In this document: one piece after another, positions 17,853-26,894 of the stretch
Position numbering within the stretch: the stretch's first letter is position 1
Layout: each line of letters starts with the position of its first letter
Source of the DNA: Mycobacterium sp. E2733
Lineage (GTDB): Bacteria > Actinomycetota > Actinomycetes > Mycobacteriales > Mycobacteriaceae
NCBI RefSeq assembly: GCF_001667585.1
Contig: NZ_LZJZ01000083.1
Coordinates: forward strand, 248,001-312,000
Length of the DNA: 64,000 nucleotides
Direction of reading: 5' to 3'
The notes under the pieces: generated by a model
Database searches by the model: none
Told to the model about the DNA's origin: nothing
The model's input: the letters and a program-made list of their open reading frames with translations, nothing else
Made by a program: the position numbers and the translations under genes

Positions 17853-18757
17853 CGCCGGGCCTCGCCGTCGCCGGAATCCGAGAAGAATCGCCGGTACCAC
17901 AGCCGGGCCGCGCGTTCGGCCGGCCCGGCCAAGAGGACCGAGGCCAACTCGGCCGGCAACACCCACGGCGGTTCGTTGCTGCGGGGCCGCTCGATGATCG
18001 CTTTGGCGATCGCGTCGGCGGCCTGGTCGGCCGACAAGCCGGGGAGCCGGCCCAGGATGGGCGTGGGTTCGATCATCCGGGTCCGGACGAGCGCGAAGTA
18101 GACGGTGGTGACCTCCACACCGTCGGCGTGCAGTTCCGGCGCCACGCTGCGCAGCCAGCGGTCGAAGGCCCCCTTCGACGCCTGGTACGCGCCCCACTGC
18201 GGCCCCGGCACCACGCGCACGCCGACACTGGAGACGTTCACGATGTGCCCGCGACCGTTTTCGCGCATGGCCGGCAGGAGCCCCAGCAGCAGCCGGATTG
18301 GCCCGAGATAATTGATGTCGATGGTGCGCTCAAAGTCGTGTGGCCGGTCGTATTGGTGATGCAGCGAGCGGCGCAACGACTTTCCGGCGTTGCTGACCAG
18401 GATGTCGATCGCTCCGTGCTCCTCGGTGATCTCCTTGGTCAGCGCGCTGACGGCGGCCTCGTCGGTGAGGTCGGTCGGATATGCGATGGCGCGGCCGCCG
18501 GCGGCGTTGATCGACGCCGCCAGGTCGCCGAGCCGCTCCTCCGACCGGGCGACCACCAGCACGGTGGCCCCGGAGGCGGCCAACCTGCGCGCGGTCGCCT
18601 CGCCGATTCCGTACGAGGCGCCGGTCACCAGCACAGTCTTGCCGGTGACGGCGCGGCGCAGCTTGTCGGGATCCGACACTCGCGCCGGATTGGCCACGTG
18701 GTCCGTGGCCTTGTTGAGGGCCTGCACTAATACGTTCAACATTGCCGCCGCATTCAC
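17849..18757 (-). CDS. SDR family oxidoreductase
   Basis: The 302-residue protein has an N-terminal extension followed by the cofactor motif TGASYGIG, SNAGKS, the catalytic serine in VNVSSVG and YQASK. The C-terminal tail of about 40 residues after the fold is rich in aromatic and basic residues (RLWYRRFF) and may associate with membrane. Start is GTG at 18757 or ATG at 18742; neither has a strong RBS. Its stop overlaps the start of the FadD gene, suggesting the pair acts on the same acyl substrate. Confidence 0.82.
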   Translation of the reverse strand: MNAAAMLNVLVQALNKATDHVANPARVSDPDKLRRAVTGKTVLVTGASYGIGEATARRLAASGATVLVVARSEERLGDLAASINAAGGRAIAYPTDLTDEAAVSALTKEITEEHGAIDILVSNAGKSLRRSLHHQYDRPHDFERTIDINYLGPIRLLLGLLPAMRENGRGHIVNVSSVGVRVVPGPQWGAYQASKGAFDRWLRSVAPELHADGVEVTTVYFALVRTRMIEPTPILGRLPGLSADQAADAIAKAIIERPRSNEPPWVLPAELASVLLAGPAERAARLWYRRFFSDSGDGEARR

Positions 18758-19033
18758 TCGGGCCGCTTGTCGAGCATTCGGCGGATGGCTTCACCGTGCA
18801 CTCGACGTGTCATAGATAGCAGACCACATCCCGATCCGGGCCCGAGCCCCGGCTCGGCTTTATCACTCCGGTCGAGCCCGGCGCCGGATCACCGGCCGCC
18901 GCAGCGGTGGATGAGCCGCGCGCGCAAGCAATCTCGGCCCGCACACCAGGAGGTGAACGGGGTTATGTGAATTCGCAGTTATTTCCATGCATTCACCTGT
19001 TTAGCCGGGGGGTCGACTGGGCACAATTGCGGC

Positions 19034-19774
19034 ATGATCGCACGTCAAATAGCCCGTTTTCTCGGTCCAGCAGTAGTTGCAGCGTCCGGCCTCACCGCAT
19101 CGGCCATTACCGGCTCCGCCCTCCCCTCCGCCGCCGCCCAGTGTCCGGACGTGCAGGTGGTGTTCGCCCGCGGCACCGGTGAAGCGCCCGGCGTCGGTCC
19201 CACCGGGCAGGCCTTCGTCGACGCCCTGCGCTCCCGCGTGGGCGCAAAGTCCTTCGACGTCTACCCCGTCAACTACCCCGCCAGCGACCAATGGGACACC
19301 GGCATCGACGGAGTCAGAGACGCGGGCGCACACGTGGTTTCGATGGCCCACGACTGCCCCAACACCAAGATGGTGCTCGGCGGCTACTCCCAGGGCGCGG
19401 CCGTGATGGGCTTCGTCACCTCACCCTCGGTCCCCGACGGCATCGACCCCAACACCGTGCCCAAGCCCCTGGACCCCTCGGTGGCCCAACACGTCTCCTC
19501 GGTCGTGCTCTTCGGCATGCCCAACGTGCGCGCCATGAACTTCCTTAATGAGCCCCCCGTGGTCATCGGCCCCACCTTCGCCGACAAGACCATCAAGGTG
19601 TGCGCCACCGAAGACCCGGTCTGCTCGGACGGCATGAACTTCTCCGCCCACAACACCTACGCCGACGACGGCGCCATGATCGACAAGGGCGTCGCCTTCG
19701 CCTCCAGCCACCTCGACGCGGGTACCGCCGGAGCCTCGTCGGTCGCGAGCGGCAGGGGTGGCTTCGGGAGCTGA
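19034..19774 (+). CDS. Secreted cutinase family serine esterase
   Basis: The 246-residue protein begins with a signal peptide of about 34 residues ending SAAA before QCPD. The mature part contains VVFARGTGE and the catalytic triad: Ser119 in GGYSQGA, Asp194 in EDPVC and His206 in SAHNTYADDG. Paired cysteines fit the cutinase fold. Mycobacterial members such as Culp/CFP21 are exported lipid esterases. The C-terminal tail is glycine and serine rich. It stands alone; the upstream gap of 276 bp holds its promoter region. Confidence 0.92.
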   Translation: MIARQIARFLGPAVVAASGLTASAITGSALPSAAAQCPDVQVVFARGTGEAPGVGPTGQAFVDALRSRVGAKSFDVYPVNYPASDQWDTGIDGVRDAGAHVVSMAHDCPNTKMVLGGYSQGAAVMGFVTSPSVPDGIDPNTVPKPLDPSVAQHVSSVVLFGMPNVRAMNFLNEPPVVIGPTFADKTIKVCATEDPVCSDGMNFSAHNTYADDGAMIDKGVAFASSHLDAGTAGASSVASGRGGFGS

Positions 19775-19819
19775 GCGGTCACTTTGTTGAGTTCGTCGCT
19801 CGACGCGCGACTGGCCGCG

Positions 19820-21223
19820 TCAGCCGCCGCCGCGGATGAAGCCCTTGTTGCGCATCAGGGCGTCCGCCAGGAACCCGTCGTGCGGGATGTCGGGCGCCGC
19901 GTGCCACGTCGGGTGCGGCCCGGCATACACGTTGGCGATCGTCGGTTCGGCGAGTAGATCGTCGATCAGCCGCTCGTCATCGGTGACCGCGGTGATGACC
20001 AACGAATGCCGCAGCGGTTCCAGACCCGCTTCGCGCGACCATGGTGACACCCACACGCAGGGAAAGGGCAGCTCGACGTTGAGCGTGTCCGCGGCGGGCG
20101 CGGGCAGCAGGTGCACGGCGGGGCGCAGCGCCGCGTAGCCGTCGCCGAGGTCGGCCACCACCTGATCGGCGCCCAGCAGCGGCGTCGATCCGGCGGCCTT
20201 CGCCGCCAGGTAGTCCGCCAACGCCCGGGCGTGATCGAAGGGCTGGGTGGGCAGTATCGCACGCTCGTCGTCGCTGGGCAGCGGCTCGATCGCCGCCAGC
20301 CGCCCCGCGATGGCGCGCGCCAGCGGAGCCGCGTCACCCTCGTAGAGCACGGCGGTGGTGTTGACGCAGGCCATGCCCCCGAGGTTGGCGACCGAGTCGA
20401 CGATCACGTCGACGTGGTCGCGCCAATCCTGGTCGGCGGTGATGAGGATCTTGCTGCGCCCCGGGCCGTTCACGATCACCGAAGGGTCGTCCGCGTACTT
20501 GTCGACGACCTCCTGGCCGCCGTACACCATGGCGAGGTCGGCCGCTCGGATGATCTCGTCGGCGCCGGCATGATCGGTGGGCAGGTAGACCGCGTCCTCG
20601 GGTCGAAAACCCGCCTGGCGCAAGGCGTGTACCAGCCGGTGCGCGGTCAGCGGCTCCCGGCGGGACGGGCGCACCGCGACCCGATAACCGAGCGCCAGTG
20701 CCTGCGGCCACAGGCCGTGCACGCCCGGACCGTTCCCGGCCGCGTGCACCGCGAAGACCTCCCCACGCCGCACCCACACCGCACCGCCCCGGCGGGCGCG
20801 TTCCTCGCGCCAATCGAGCGCCGCGCCCACCGGGCGCGCCGGCCGGACCGCGTCGAACGCGCCGCTGACGGCGTCCGCGACGCTGCGCGCCCCGAGGCGG
20901 GTCACCGCGATGGGCAGCCCCGAAATCCGGCTGGCCAGCCGGACGTACGCCTCGAAGTCCAAGCCGGCGACGATCCCATCCGCGAAGACGCCGGCGGCAT
21001 GCGACAGCGCCGCCGCCCGCTGCTCGACCGGCAGCTGGGCCACTTTGCGCTGCGCGGCCAGCGTGCGCGAAACATAGAGCGGGGGCACGATGCTCAACTC
21101 GGCGACCGCGCCCCCGGCGGTGCCGAAGACGACCTCGCGGCGGCGGGTCCGGTACTCCCCGTCGGGGCCGAGCGCATCGATCAGCGTCAAATCTGTTGCG
21201 GTGCCGACCCGTTCGCTCGTCAT
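19820..21223 (-). CDS. LuxC-like acyl reductase / aldehyde dehydrogenase superfamily protein
   Basis: The 467-residue protein belongs to the aldehyde dehydrogenase superfamily. A nucleotide-binding region contains AVHAAGNGPGVHGLWPQALALG, and the probable catalytic cysteine is in GGMACVNTT. The overall divergence from ordinary ALDH resembles LuxC-type acyl-CoA/acyl-AMP reductases. The gene starts 2 bp after the adenylating enzyme ends, so they form a tight operon. The inferred role is NAD(P)H-dependent reduction of the activated acyl group to an aldehyde, as in LuxE/LuxC or EhpF/EhpG. A degradative aldehyde dehydrogenase is the alternative. Confidence 0.7.
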   Translation of the reverse strand: MTSERVGTATDLTLIDALGPDGEYRTRRREVVFGTAGGAVAELSIVPPLYVSRTLAAQRKVAQLPVEQRAAALSHAAGVFADGIVAGLDFEAYVRLASRISGLPIAVTRLGARSVADAVSGAFDAVRPARPVGAALDWREERARRGGAVWVRRGEVFAVHAAGNGPGVHGLWPQALALGYRVAVRPSRREPLTAHRLVHALRQAGFRPEDAVYLPTDHAGADEIIRAADLAMVYGGQEVVDKYADDPSVIVNGPGRSKILITADQDWRDHVDVIVDSVANLGGMACVNTTAVLYEGDAAPLARAIAGRLAAIEPLPSDDERAILPTQPFDHARALADYLAAKAAGSTPLLGADQVVADLGDGYAALRPAVHLLPAPAADTLNVELPFPCVWVSPWSREAGLEPLRHSLVITAVTDDERLIDDLLAEPTIANVYAGPHPTWHAAPDIPHDGFLADALMRNKGFIRGGG

Positions 21224-21225
21224 GC

Positions 21226-22317
21226 TCAGTACACGCCTTCGATGACGGCTTCGCCCTCGAAGGTGGCTACCGGCCGCACCTCGCTGACCGAGTCGCTGAG
21301 CTCGCCCGCCGGACCGGGCATCCGGACCGCCAGATCGCGCTCCAGGTTGTTCGGAATGAACATGCCCTTGCTGATGTGGTTCATCACGACCTGGCCGGTC
21401 TGCCCGTAGGGCACCCGTTCCCCGGTGTCGGGATCGATCACCCAGAACACCACGTACGGTGCCCGCGGGTCGAACACGAACGCGTCGCCGTCGGCGGTTC
21501 GGGTGACCGCCTGGGATAACACCATCGTGCTGCCGAAGGCCATGGTGATCGTCGTGTCCGGGAAGATGCCGCGGAGCAGGTCGAGGGTGTCGGCGTCCAC
21601 GTGCGCGCCGCTGAGCAAGAGGTAGCGGATCTTCTCGTTCAGCAGATCGACCAGCCGGTCGTCCCGGGCCATCGCCTCAAGCAGCGGCGGGGTGGTGTGC
21701 AGGTTCGCGACGTTCTGCGTCCCCAGCACGAACGCGGCCTGCTCGACGACATGGTCGACGTAGGCGGCGACTTCGGCAGCGGCGCCGCGGGCGGCGATCT
21801 TCTTTACCCAGCGCGGATCGATGTCGATCGCGTGAAAGACCGCGCCGAGCCGCTCGGAGACCAGCCGCGAGAAGTAGCCCACCCCGTGCGGCCCGCTCGG
21901 CATCAGGCACAGGAAGCCCTGGCCGCGGCGAAACCCGCCGCCGGCGAAGTCCTCGGTCTGCCACTCGACCACCTGCGCGACCCAGTCCGGTAGCTGCACA
22001 GTTCGTTTCGGGGCGCCGGTGGTGCCGCCGGACTCGAATATCTGGGGCACCGGCGGCGTTCCGTAGCCGCGCGGGATGAGATCCTCCACCGGCACACCGC
22101 GCAATTCGTTGACGAGGTTGGGAAACAGCCGCAGATCGGCGAAACTGTTGACGTCGGTCACCGGGTCGAAGTCCAACGTCGCCGCGGTCCGCAACCAGAA
22201 CGGCGAACCGGTGTCTTCGCCGAAATGCCAGGCGATCGCCGCGCGCAGGAAGGCCTCCGGATCGACGACCGGTTCCGATCTCGGAACGTCCAACAACGAG
22301 AAGTCGACAGCGGCCAT
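21226..22317 (-). CDS. Short adenylate-forming enzyme (EhpF/LuxE-like)
   Basis: The 363-residue protein has a degenerate ANL-type P-loop, FESGGTTGAPKRT, a later FGSTM and a GQTGQVVMNH segment typical of acyl-adenylate synthetases. It lacks the long C-terminal catalytic domain found in FadD enzymes. Its length and motifs fit EhpF-type phenazine carboxylate adenylation enzymes and the LuxE acyl-protein synthetase group. AGGA lies 10 bp before the ATG. Immediately downstream is the LuxC-like reductase. Together they could activate and reduce a carboxylic acid. The substrate is unknown. Confidence 0.7.
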   Translation of the reverse strand: MAAVDFSLLDVPRSEPVVDPEAFLRAAIAWHFGEDTGSPFWLRTAATLDFDPVTDVNSFADLRLFPNLVNELRGVPVEDLIPRGYGTPPVPQIFESGGTTGAPKRTVQLPDWVAQVVEWQTEDFAGGGFRRGQGFLCLMPSGPHGVGYFSRLVSERLGAVFHAIDIDPRWVKKIAARGAAAEVAAYVDHVVEQAAFVLGTQNVANLHTTPPLLEAMARDDRLVDLLNEKIRYLLLSGAHVDADTLDLLRGIFPDTTITMAFGSTMVLSQAVTRTADGDAFVFDPRAPYVVFWVIDPDTGERVPYGQTGQVVMNHISKGMFIPNNLERDLAVRMPGPAGELSDSVSEVRPVATFEGEAVIEGVY

Positions 22318-22396
22318 ATCAAGAGATCCTGGCCCATCCCTAGCCGCTCGCCAAGCACCTGAGCGTCAGAGCCCTCCGTAATCGCCTACTTCGCAG

Positions 22397-22410
22397 GGAG
22401 TTTCGACTCC
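22397..22410 (-). terminator. UUCG hairpin between the MpaB gene and the adenylating enzyme
   Basis: GGAGT and ACTCC form a 5-bp stem around a TTCG loop (CGAA on the minus strand). It lies 37 bp downstream of the stop of the oxygenase gene read on the minus strand. No T-tract follows, as is usual in mycobacteria. Terminator function is an inference. Confidence 0.35.
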
Positions 22411-22446
22411 GTGTACCCGGTGTTCACCTTCGTAAGGCCAACGGCG

Positions 22447-23409
22447 TCAGGCGGCGGCGTTGTGCAGCCGGCGCGGGTCGACGCCCGAGCGCCGCCACGC
22501 CCTGGCCGCCCAGGGAGTGTAGATCGCCCCAATGGGCAACCGGTTGATCAGCGGGTTAAGCGCGCGCATCGCGGCGGCGAAGCGCTGAAAACGCTTCTCC
22601 TTCTTCGCGTTCCACTCCAACTGGCAGACCTCCCGCATCTGCGGCGGCATGGTCCCGACCAAGACCAGGCGGGTGTAGGCGTTGAGCGGTGCGGACACCG
22701 CCCGCCAGACCGGCTCGGGAATCCAGCGCGGCCCCGGAATCCCCTTCCTGATGTAGCCGGTGCCGTACAAGACGGTCTTGTGCGGGACGAACCGCTCGAG
22801 CATCTCGTCCCAGTAGGCGAGGAACTCGTCGTAGGTCTGCGGCTGGCCGCGGTCGCTGACCCCGTAGAGGCTGTACCACACCTTGCCCTCGTTGAAGATC
22901 TGCTCCTTCTCCGCATGGGAGAGCCGGCGGATGAACGTGTCGGTGTTGTAGATGACCTGGTCGACGAAGCTGGCGTGCGCCCAGTAGAACAGCTCCGGAT
23001 TCAGCGCGTGATACCTCGAGCCGTCGCTGATGGTGCCCTTGATCGTCTTGTGGAAGTCCCGGACCTTGCGGCCCCACTCCCGGGGTTGGTCGGAGTAAAC
23101 GGTCTTCATCAGCGGCGGCGCGGTCCGCTTGGCCCGCCCCAACGTGTCGCTGAAGACCACCGAGTGGTCGAGCACGCCCTGGGCGAGCTGCTCGATGCAG
23201 TTCTCCACCCCGGCCGTGCGCTGGAACCCGAAGAACTGGGTGCGGTTGTCCCCGTAGAACTTCCAGATCAATGACTGGGGTCCCAGCCGCGTGGAGTCGC
23301 CGGCTTCCCCGGCCGGTCCGTCGACCGGCATGGGCAACGCCTCCCGCACACCGGTGTCGAAGCGGGCTCCCGCAGTCACGGCGCCCAGTTCGTCGTTGTG
23401 GGCCGTCAT
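22447..23409 (-). CDS. MpaB/DUF2236 family oxygenase
   Basis: The 320-residue protein contains hallmarks of the DUF2236/MpaB family, related to latex-clearing protein: LGPQSLIWKFYGDNRTQF near the start, the conserved FYWAHASFVDQVIYN segment with a candidate haem-ligand histidine, and a DEFLAYWDEML motif. These are haem-dependent oxygenases. The ATG at 23409 follows a purine-rich GGGAGGGGAG. A longer in-frame start at 23547 would overlap the divergent TetR gene and is rejected. The palindrome at 23446 lies immediately upstream, so the adjacent TetR protein probably represses it. Confidence 0.85.
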   Translation of the reverse strand: MTAHNDELGAVTAGARFDTGVREALPMPVDGPAGEAGDSTRLGPQSLIWKFYGDNRTQFFGFQRTAGVENCIEQLAQGVLDHSVVFSDTLGRAKRTAPPLMKTVYSDQPREWGRKVRDFHKTIKGTISDGSRYHALNPELFYWAHASFVDQVIYNTDTFIRRLSHAEKEQIFNEGKVWYSLYGVSDRGQPQTYDEFLAYWDEMLERFVPHKTVLYGTGYIRKGIPGPRWIPEPVWRAVSAPLNAYTRLVLVGTMPPQMREVCQLEWNAKKEKRFQRFAAAMRALNPLINRLPIGAIYTPWAARAWRRSGVDPRRLHNAAA

Positions 23410-23445
23410 GCTCCCCTCCCCGCAGCGGCCGTCCTTGCGAATCAA

Positions 23446-23471
23446 TGACACAAAACCGTATCTTTGTGTCA
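23446..23471. promoter_or_regulatory. TetR-type operator between mpaB-like and tetR-like genes
   Basis: Two 9-bp perfect inverted arms, TGACACAAA (23446-23454) and TTTGTGTCA (23463-23471), are separated by 8 bp. The element lies in the 137-bp divergent gap, 37 bp upstream of the oxygenase ATG. Its position and symmetry fit binding by the TetR protein at 23547. Confidence 0.7.
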
Positions 23472-23546
23472 ACAGCCTAACAACCGGTCGGCGGATGCGC
23501 ACACCCGGACCGGCGCCCTTGGGGGCCAAGTCGAGGAGTCGAGACA

Positions 23547-24146
23547 ATGCGGACAGCCACGAGGCCCGTCAGCGCCCCAGCGGATTCGCTCACCGACCTA
23601 GACCGCACCATCCTGGACACCGCGCGCGCCGTGTTCGAGACCTACGGCGTTCGCCGGGCCAACATCGAGGACATCGCCGCGCGCGCCGGGGTCAGCCGCA
23701 GCACGATCTACCGGCGCTTCCCCACCAAGGACGACCTCTTCGGGCATGTGGTCCGCCGTGAGGCCGAATCGTTCTTCGCCACGCTGGACCGGGCCACGAC
23801 GGGTTGCGACCCGCAGCAGGCCGTGATCGAGGCGTTCGCGCTCGGGGTGCGCCTGGTCCACGATTTCCCGCTGTACTCCCGGATCGCGGACAGCGAGCCC
23901 GAGCTGCTGGGGATGTTCTCCCGCTCGCATGCCTTCCCCATCGGTCAGTTCGCCAACGGGATCGCGCACACGCTGCGCCGGTGCGGGGCCGACGTTCCCG
24001 AACGCGACTTGACCAACATCGCCGACATCCTGCTCCGCGTCGCCCTGGGCATCATCGTCTTTCCCACCGACCGGCTCGACACGTCGGACCCCACGGCCGT
24101 CCGCGAGTACGCCGCCCGCTACCTGGTGCCGATCATGCGCAGTTGA
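23547..24146 (+). CDS. TetR family transcriptional regulator
   Basis: The 199-residue protein has a TetR N-terminal helix-turn-helix at about residues 20-65 (ILDTARAVFETYGVRRANIE, DIAARAGVSRSTIYRRFPTK, DDLFGHVV) and an alpha-helical ligand domain. It is divergent from the MpaB-type oxygenase with a strong palindrome between them, the usual arrangement for a local repressor that responds to a substrate of the oxygenase. Confidence 0.92.
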   Translation: MRTATRPVSAPADSLTDLDRTILDTARAVFETYGVRRANIEDIAARAGVSRSTIYRRFPTKDDLFGHVVRREAESFFATLDRATTGCDPQQAVIEAFALGVRLVHDFPLYSRIADSEPELLGMFSRSHAFPIGQFANGIAHTLRRCGADVPERDLTNIADILLRVALGIIVFPTDRLDTSDPTAVREYAARYLVPIMRS

Positions 24147-24185
24147 CCGTTCCGGCTTGTCGGTGACCTGCACTAGCCTGAATGC

Positions 24186-25562
24186 GTGGCTGGGAGTTCT
24201 GCGGCTCCGCGGACCCGGTACGCCAGTTGCGGCGAGATCGACATCGCCTACCAGGTCTTCGGCGATGGCCCGATCGACCTGCTCGTGCTGCCGGGCCCGT
24301 TAATCCCCATCGACTGCGTCGACCTCGAGCCGTCGATGTACCGCTTTCATCGCCGGCTCGCATCGTTCTGCCGGGTGATCCGGTTCGACCAGCGCGGCAT
24401 CGGCCTGTCCTCGCGGGTGCCCTCGCTGGACATGCTCGGCCCGGAATCCTGGGCGCAGGACGCGATCGCGGTCATGAACGCGGTGGGGTGCGAGCGTGCA
24501 ACGGTCTTCGCCCCAGGTTTCACATCGCTGGCCGGCGTCGTCCTCGCTACCGACCATTCCGACCGAATCAACAGCCTGGTCATTGCCAACGGCGCCGCGC
24601 GCAAGCTGCGGAGTCCCGACTACCCCATCGGCGCCGAACTCGACGAGGCCGATCGATTCACGTCGGTCGGGATGGAGCCGGACGCCGTCGAGCAGGGTTT
24701 CGACATGCTCGGCATCATCGCGCCCTCGGTGGCGGGCGACGCCGCATTCCGCTCGTGGTGGGACATGGCCGGCAATCGGGCCGCGTCCCCCAGCATGGCT
24801 CGCGCGTTCATCAACAAGGTCAGGGAAGGTGACGTCCGCGACCGGCTACCTCGCGTAGCCGTGCCGACGCTGATCCTGCATCGCGACAACCCCGCCTTCA
24901 GCCCCGTCGAGCACGCGCACTATCTCGCCGAGCACATCCCCGGGTCGCGCCTCGTCGAGCTGCCCGGTGACGAAGCCCTGTACTGGGTCGGCGACACCGG
25001 CCCGATCCTCGACGAGATCGAGGAGTTCATCACCGGCGTGCGCGGCGGCTCCGACGCCGAACGCCTGCTCACCACGATCGTCTTCACCGACATCGTCGGC
25101 TCCACCGAGCGCGCCGCCCTGCTCGGCGATCACCGCTGGCGCGACCTCCTGGACAACCACGACACCCTGGTGCGCCACGAGCTGCAGCGGTTCGCCGGGC
25201 GCGAAGTCAACACGGCCGGCGACGGATTCGTCGCCACGTTCAGCAGCCCGAGCGCCGCGATCGCCTGCGCCGACGCCATCGTCGACGCGGTCCGCGTGCT
25301 GGGCATCGAGGTGCGGGTGGGCATTCACGCGGGCGAAGTGGAGGTGCGCGGTAAAGACGTCGCCGGCATGGCCGTACACATCGGAGCACGGGTGGCGGCA
25401 CTCGCCGGACCCAGCGAAGTGTTGGTGTCCTCGACGCTGCGCGACATCGTCACGGGGTCGCGACACCGCTTCGGCGACCGCGGCGAGACCGCGCTCAAGG
25501 GGGTGCCGGGCCAGTGGCGGCTGTACTCCCTGGTGCGCGAGCACGCGATCGTCCGGCGGTGA
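24186..25562 (+). CDS. Alpha/beta-hydrolase fused to a class III adenylate/guanylate cyclase domain
   Basis: In this 458-residue protein residues 1-280 form an alpha/beta-hydrolase-like domain and about 295-458 a class III cyclase domain. The hydrolase nucleophile elbow, normally GxSxG, reads FAPGFTS, so the serine is missing and the domain may only sense ligand. The cyclase keeps the metal aspartates in FTDIVGST and AGDGFVATF. The position that normally carries the base-selecting lysine reads EVNTAGDG, with Asn. Related hydrolase-cyclase fusions are common in mycobacteria. GTG start. The methyltransferase gene follows. Confidence 0.85.
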   Translation: MAGSSAAPRTRYASCGEIDIAYQVFGDGPIDLLVLPGPLIPIDCVDLEPSMYRFHRRLASFCRVIRFDQRGIGLSSRVPSLDMLGPESWAQDAIAVMNAVGCERATVFAPGFTSLAGVVLATDHSDRINSLVIANGAARKLRSPDYPIGAELDEADRFTSVGMEPDAVEQGFDMLGIIAPSVAGDAAFRSWWDMAGNRAASPSMARAFINKVREGDVRDRLPRVAVPTLILHRDNPAFSPVEHAHYLAEHIPGSRLVELPGDEALYWVGDTGPILDEIEEFITGVRGGSDAERLLTTIVFTDIVGSTERAALLGDHRWRDLLDNHDTLVRHELQRFAGREVNTAGDGFVATFSSPSAAIACADAIVDAVRVLGIEVRVGIHAGEVEVRGKDVAGMAVHIGARVAALAGPSEVLVSSTLRDIVTGSRHRFGDRGETALKGVPGQWRLYSLVREHAIVRR

Positions 25563-25659
25563 GCAGGCGCGGCTCGGCGTAGGCTTCAGGGGAGCCCCAT
25601 TCGCCCGGCCCGGTCTTCGAGTTCCGGCGCAGCGGTTGGCTTTTCCCGAAGGAGTACGC

Positions 25660-26406
25660 ATGACCGACGTGCACGTCTCGCTGCCCCCCGCGCTGCGGCG
25701 AGCGCTCGATCTGCTCGCCGATCCGCCGGCGAATCCCGACGTGACCAAGGGTTATCTCGATCTGCTCGGCAGCGAATCCGCCGAGGGCGACGGCGTCGCT
25801 AAAAACACCGGGCCGATCCAGGCCGCGTGGGCGTCACCGATCGGTTCGATGCTCTACGACAACGCCCAGGCCCTGTCGCGGCGGCTGATCGCCGCGTGGC
25901 AGACACCCCTCGAGTGGTTGAACATCCCGCCGGGCGGCATCGCGCTGGATGTCGGCTCCGGCCCGGGCAATGTCACCGCCTCCCTCGCCCGCGCGGCCGG
26001 CCCGGACGGGCTGGCCCTGGGGATCGACATCTCCGAGCCCATGCTGGCCCGCGCCGTCCGCAACGAAGCGGGGCCGCAGGTGGGCTTCATCAAGGCTGAC
26101 GCGCAACGACTTCCGCTGCGCGACGACACGGTCGACGTCGTCGTCTCGACGGCCGTGCTGCAACTGGTTCCGAACCCGGCGGCGGCCCTCGGCGAGATGG
26201 CGCGAGTGCTGCGACCGGGCGGCAGGCTCGCCGTCATGGTGCCCACCGTCGGTCCGGCCGCCCGGCTCTTCCAGAGGCTGCCGAACGTGGGGGCGCACGT
26301 CTTCGACGACGACGAGATCGCCGACATCCTGGAAGACCACGGCTTCGTCAGCGTGCGGGTGAAAAACCTCGGCACGGTTCAGTGGGTGCGCGGCAAGAAC
26401 GGCTGA
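25660..26406 (+). CDS. Class I SAM-dependent methyltransferase
   Basis: The 248-residue protein has the SAM-binding motif I LDVGSGPGNVT at about residue 93, an acidic residue after LALGIDISE, and motif LRPGGRLAVMVP, which mark the UbiE/COQ5-like type 11 methyltransferase fold. GAAGGAG precedes the ATG with good spacing. The hydrophobic N-terminal region suggests a lipid or quinone-like acceptor, but the substrate is not identifiable. Confidence 0.85.
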   Translation: MTDVHVSLPPALRRALDLLADPPANPDVTKGYLDLLGSESAEGDGVAKNTGPIQAAWASPIGSMLYDNAQALSRRLIAAWQTPLEWLNIPPGGIALDVGSGPGNVTASLARAAGPDGLALGIDISEPMLARAVRNEAGPQVGFIKADAQRLPLRDDTVDVVVSTAVLQLVPNPAAALGEMARVLRPGGRLAVMVPTVGPAARLFQRLPNVGAHVFDDDEIADILEDHGFVSVRVKNLGTVQWVRGKNG

Positions 26407-26432
26407 GTCAGGCCCGCTGCAATGCCTTGCCC

Positions 26433-26894
26433 TCACGCGTCGGGGTTTTGCGCGACCACGGCTAGCCGGTCCATAGACTCGCGCAACATGTCCGGCGTCG
26501 TCGCACGCGCGCGCTCGAGCCGGGTGGGGTCGGCCAGCGCCGTCCAGTCGTAGGTGTGGGTCACCGTGGTGAGCTCGGCGTTGACCGGGCTGAGCTCCCA
26601 GCGCCAGAGGTGGCCGGGCGGCTGCTTCCTGGGTTCGGCTGGGCACCAGGCGATTTTGCTGCCTTCGACGAATTCCACGACGTGGTTCTCCCGCACGGCA
26701 CCGCTGGTCAGTGTCGTCTTGAACACGTCGCCGACCGCACGGACCCGCTGACCGGGAGCGGCCGATGCGAGATTGTTGTTGCCATCCCAGCTCGGCTGGC
26801 GGGCAGGATCGGCGATCAGTTCGAAGATCCGCGCGGCGTTGGCCGCGATGACGCGCGTGGCGCTCACGACGCCTTCGATTTGCATGTCGGGCAT
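26433..26894 (-). CDS. SRPBCC family protein
   Basis: The 153-residue START/Bet v1-like protein begins MPDMQIEGVVSATRVIAANA. It has the typical helix ARIFELIADPARQPSWDG, central strands and the C-terminal helix DMLRESMDRLAVVAQ. A second in-frame ATG lies 9 bp inside. It is convergent with the methyltransferase. Two GGGACCTTCG motifs lie 48 and 70 bp upstream of its start. Confidence 0.75.
   Translation of the reverse strand: MPDMQIEGVVSATRVIAANAARIFELIADPARQPSWDGNNNLASAAPGQRVRAVGDVFKTTLTSGAVRENHVVEFVEGSKIAWCPAEPRKQPPGHLWRWELSPVNAELTTVTHTYDWTALADPTRLERARATTPDMLRESMDRLAVVAQNPDA

Noticed and set aside
18945-18970. Start-stop ATGTGA after a strong AGGAGGTG upstream of the cutinase gene
   Set aside because: A minimal leader ORF is possible, but it is about 65 bp from the cutinase ATG and nothing else supports it.
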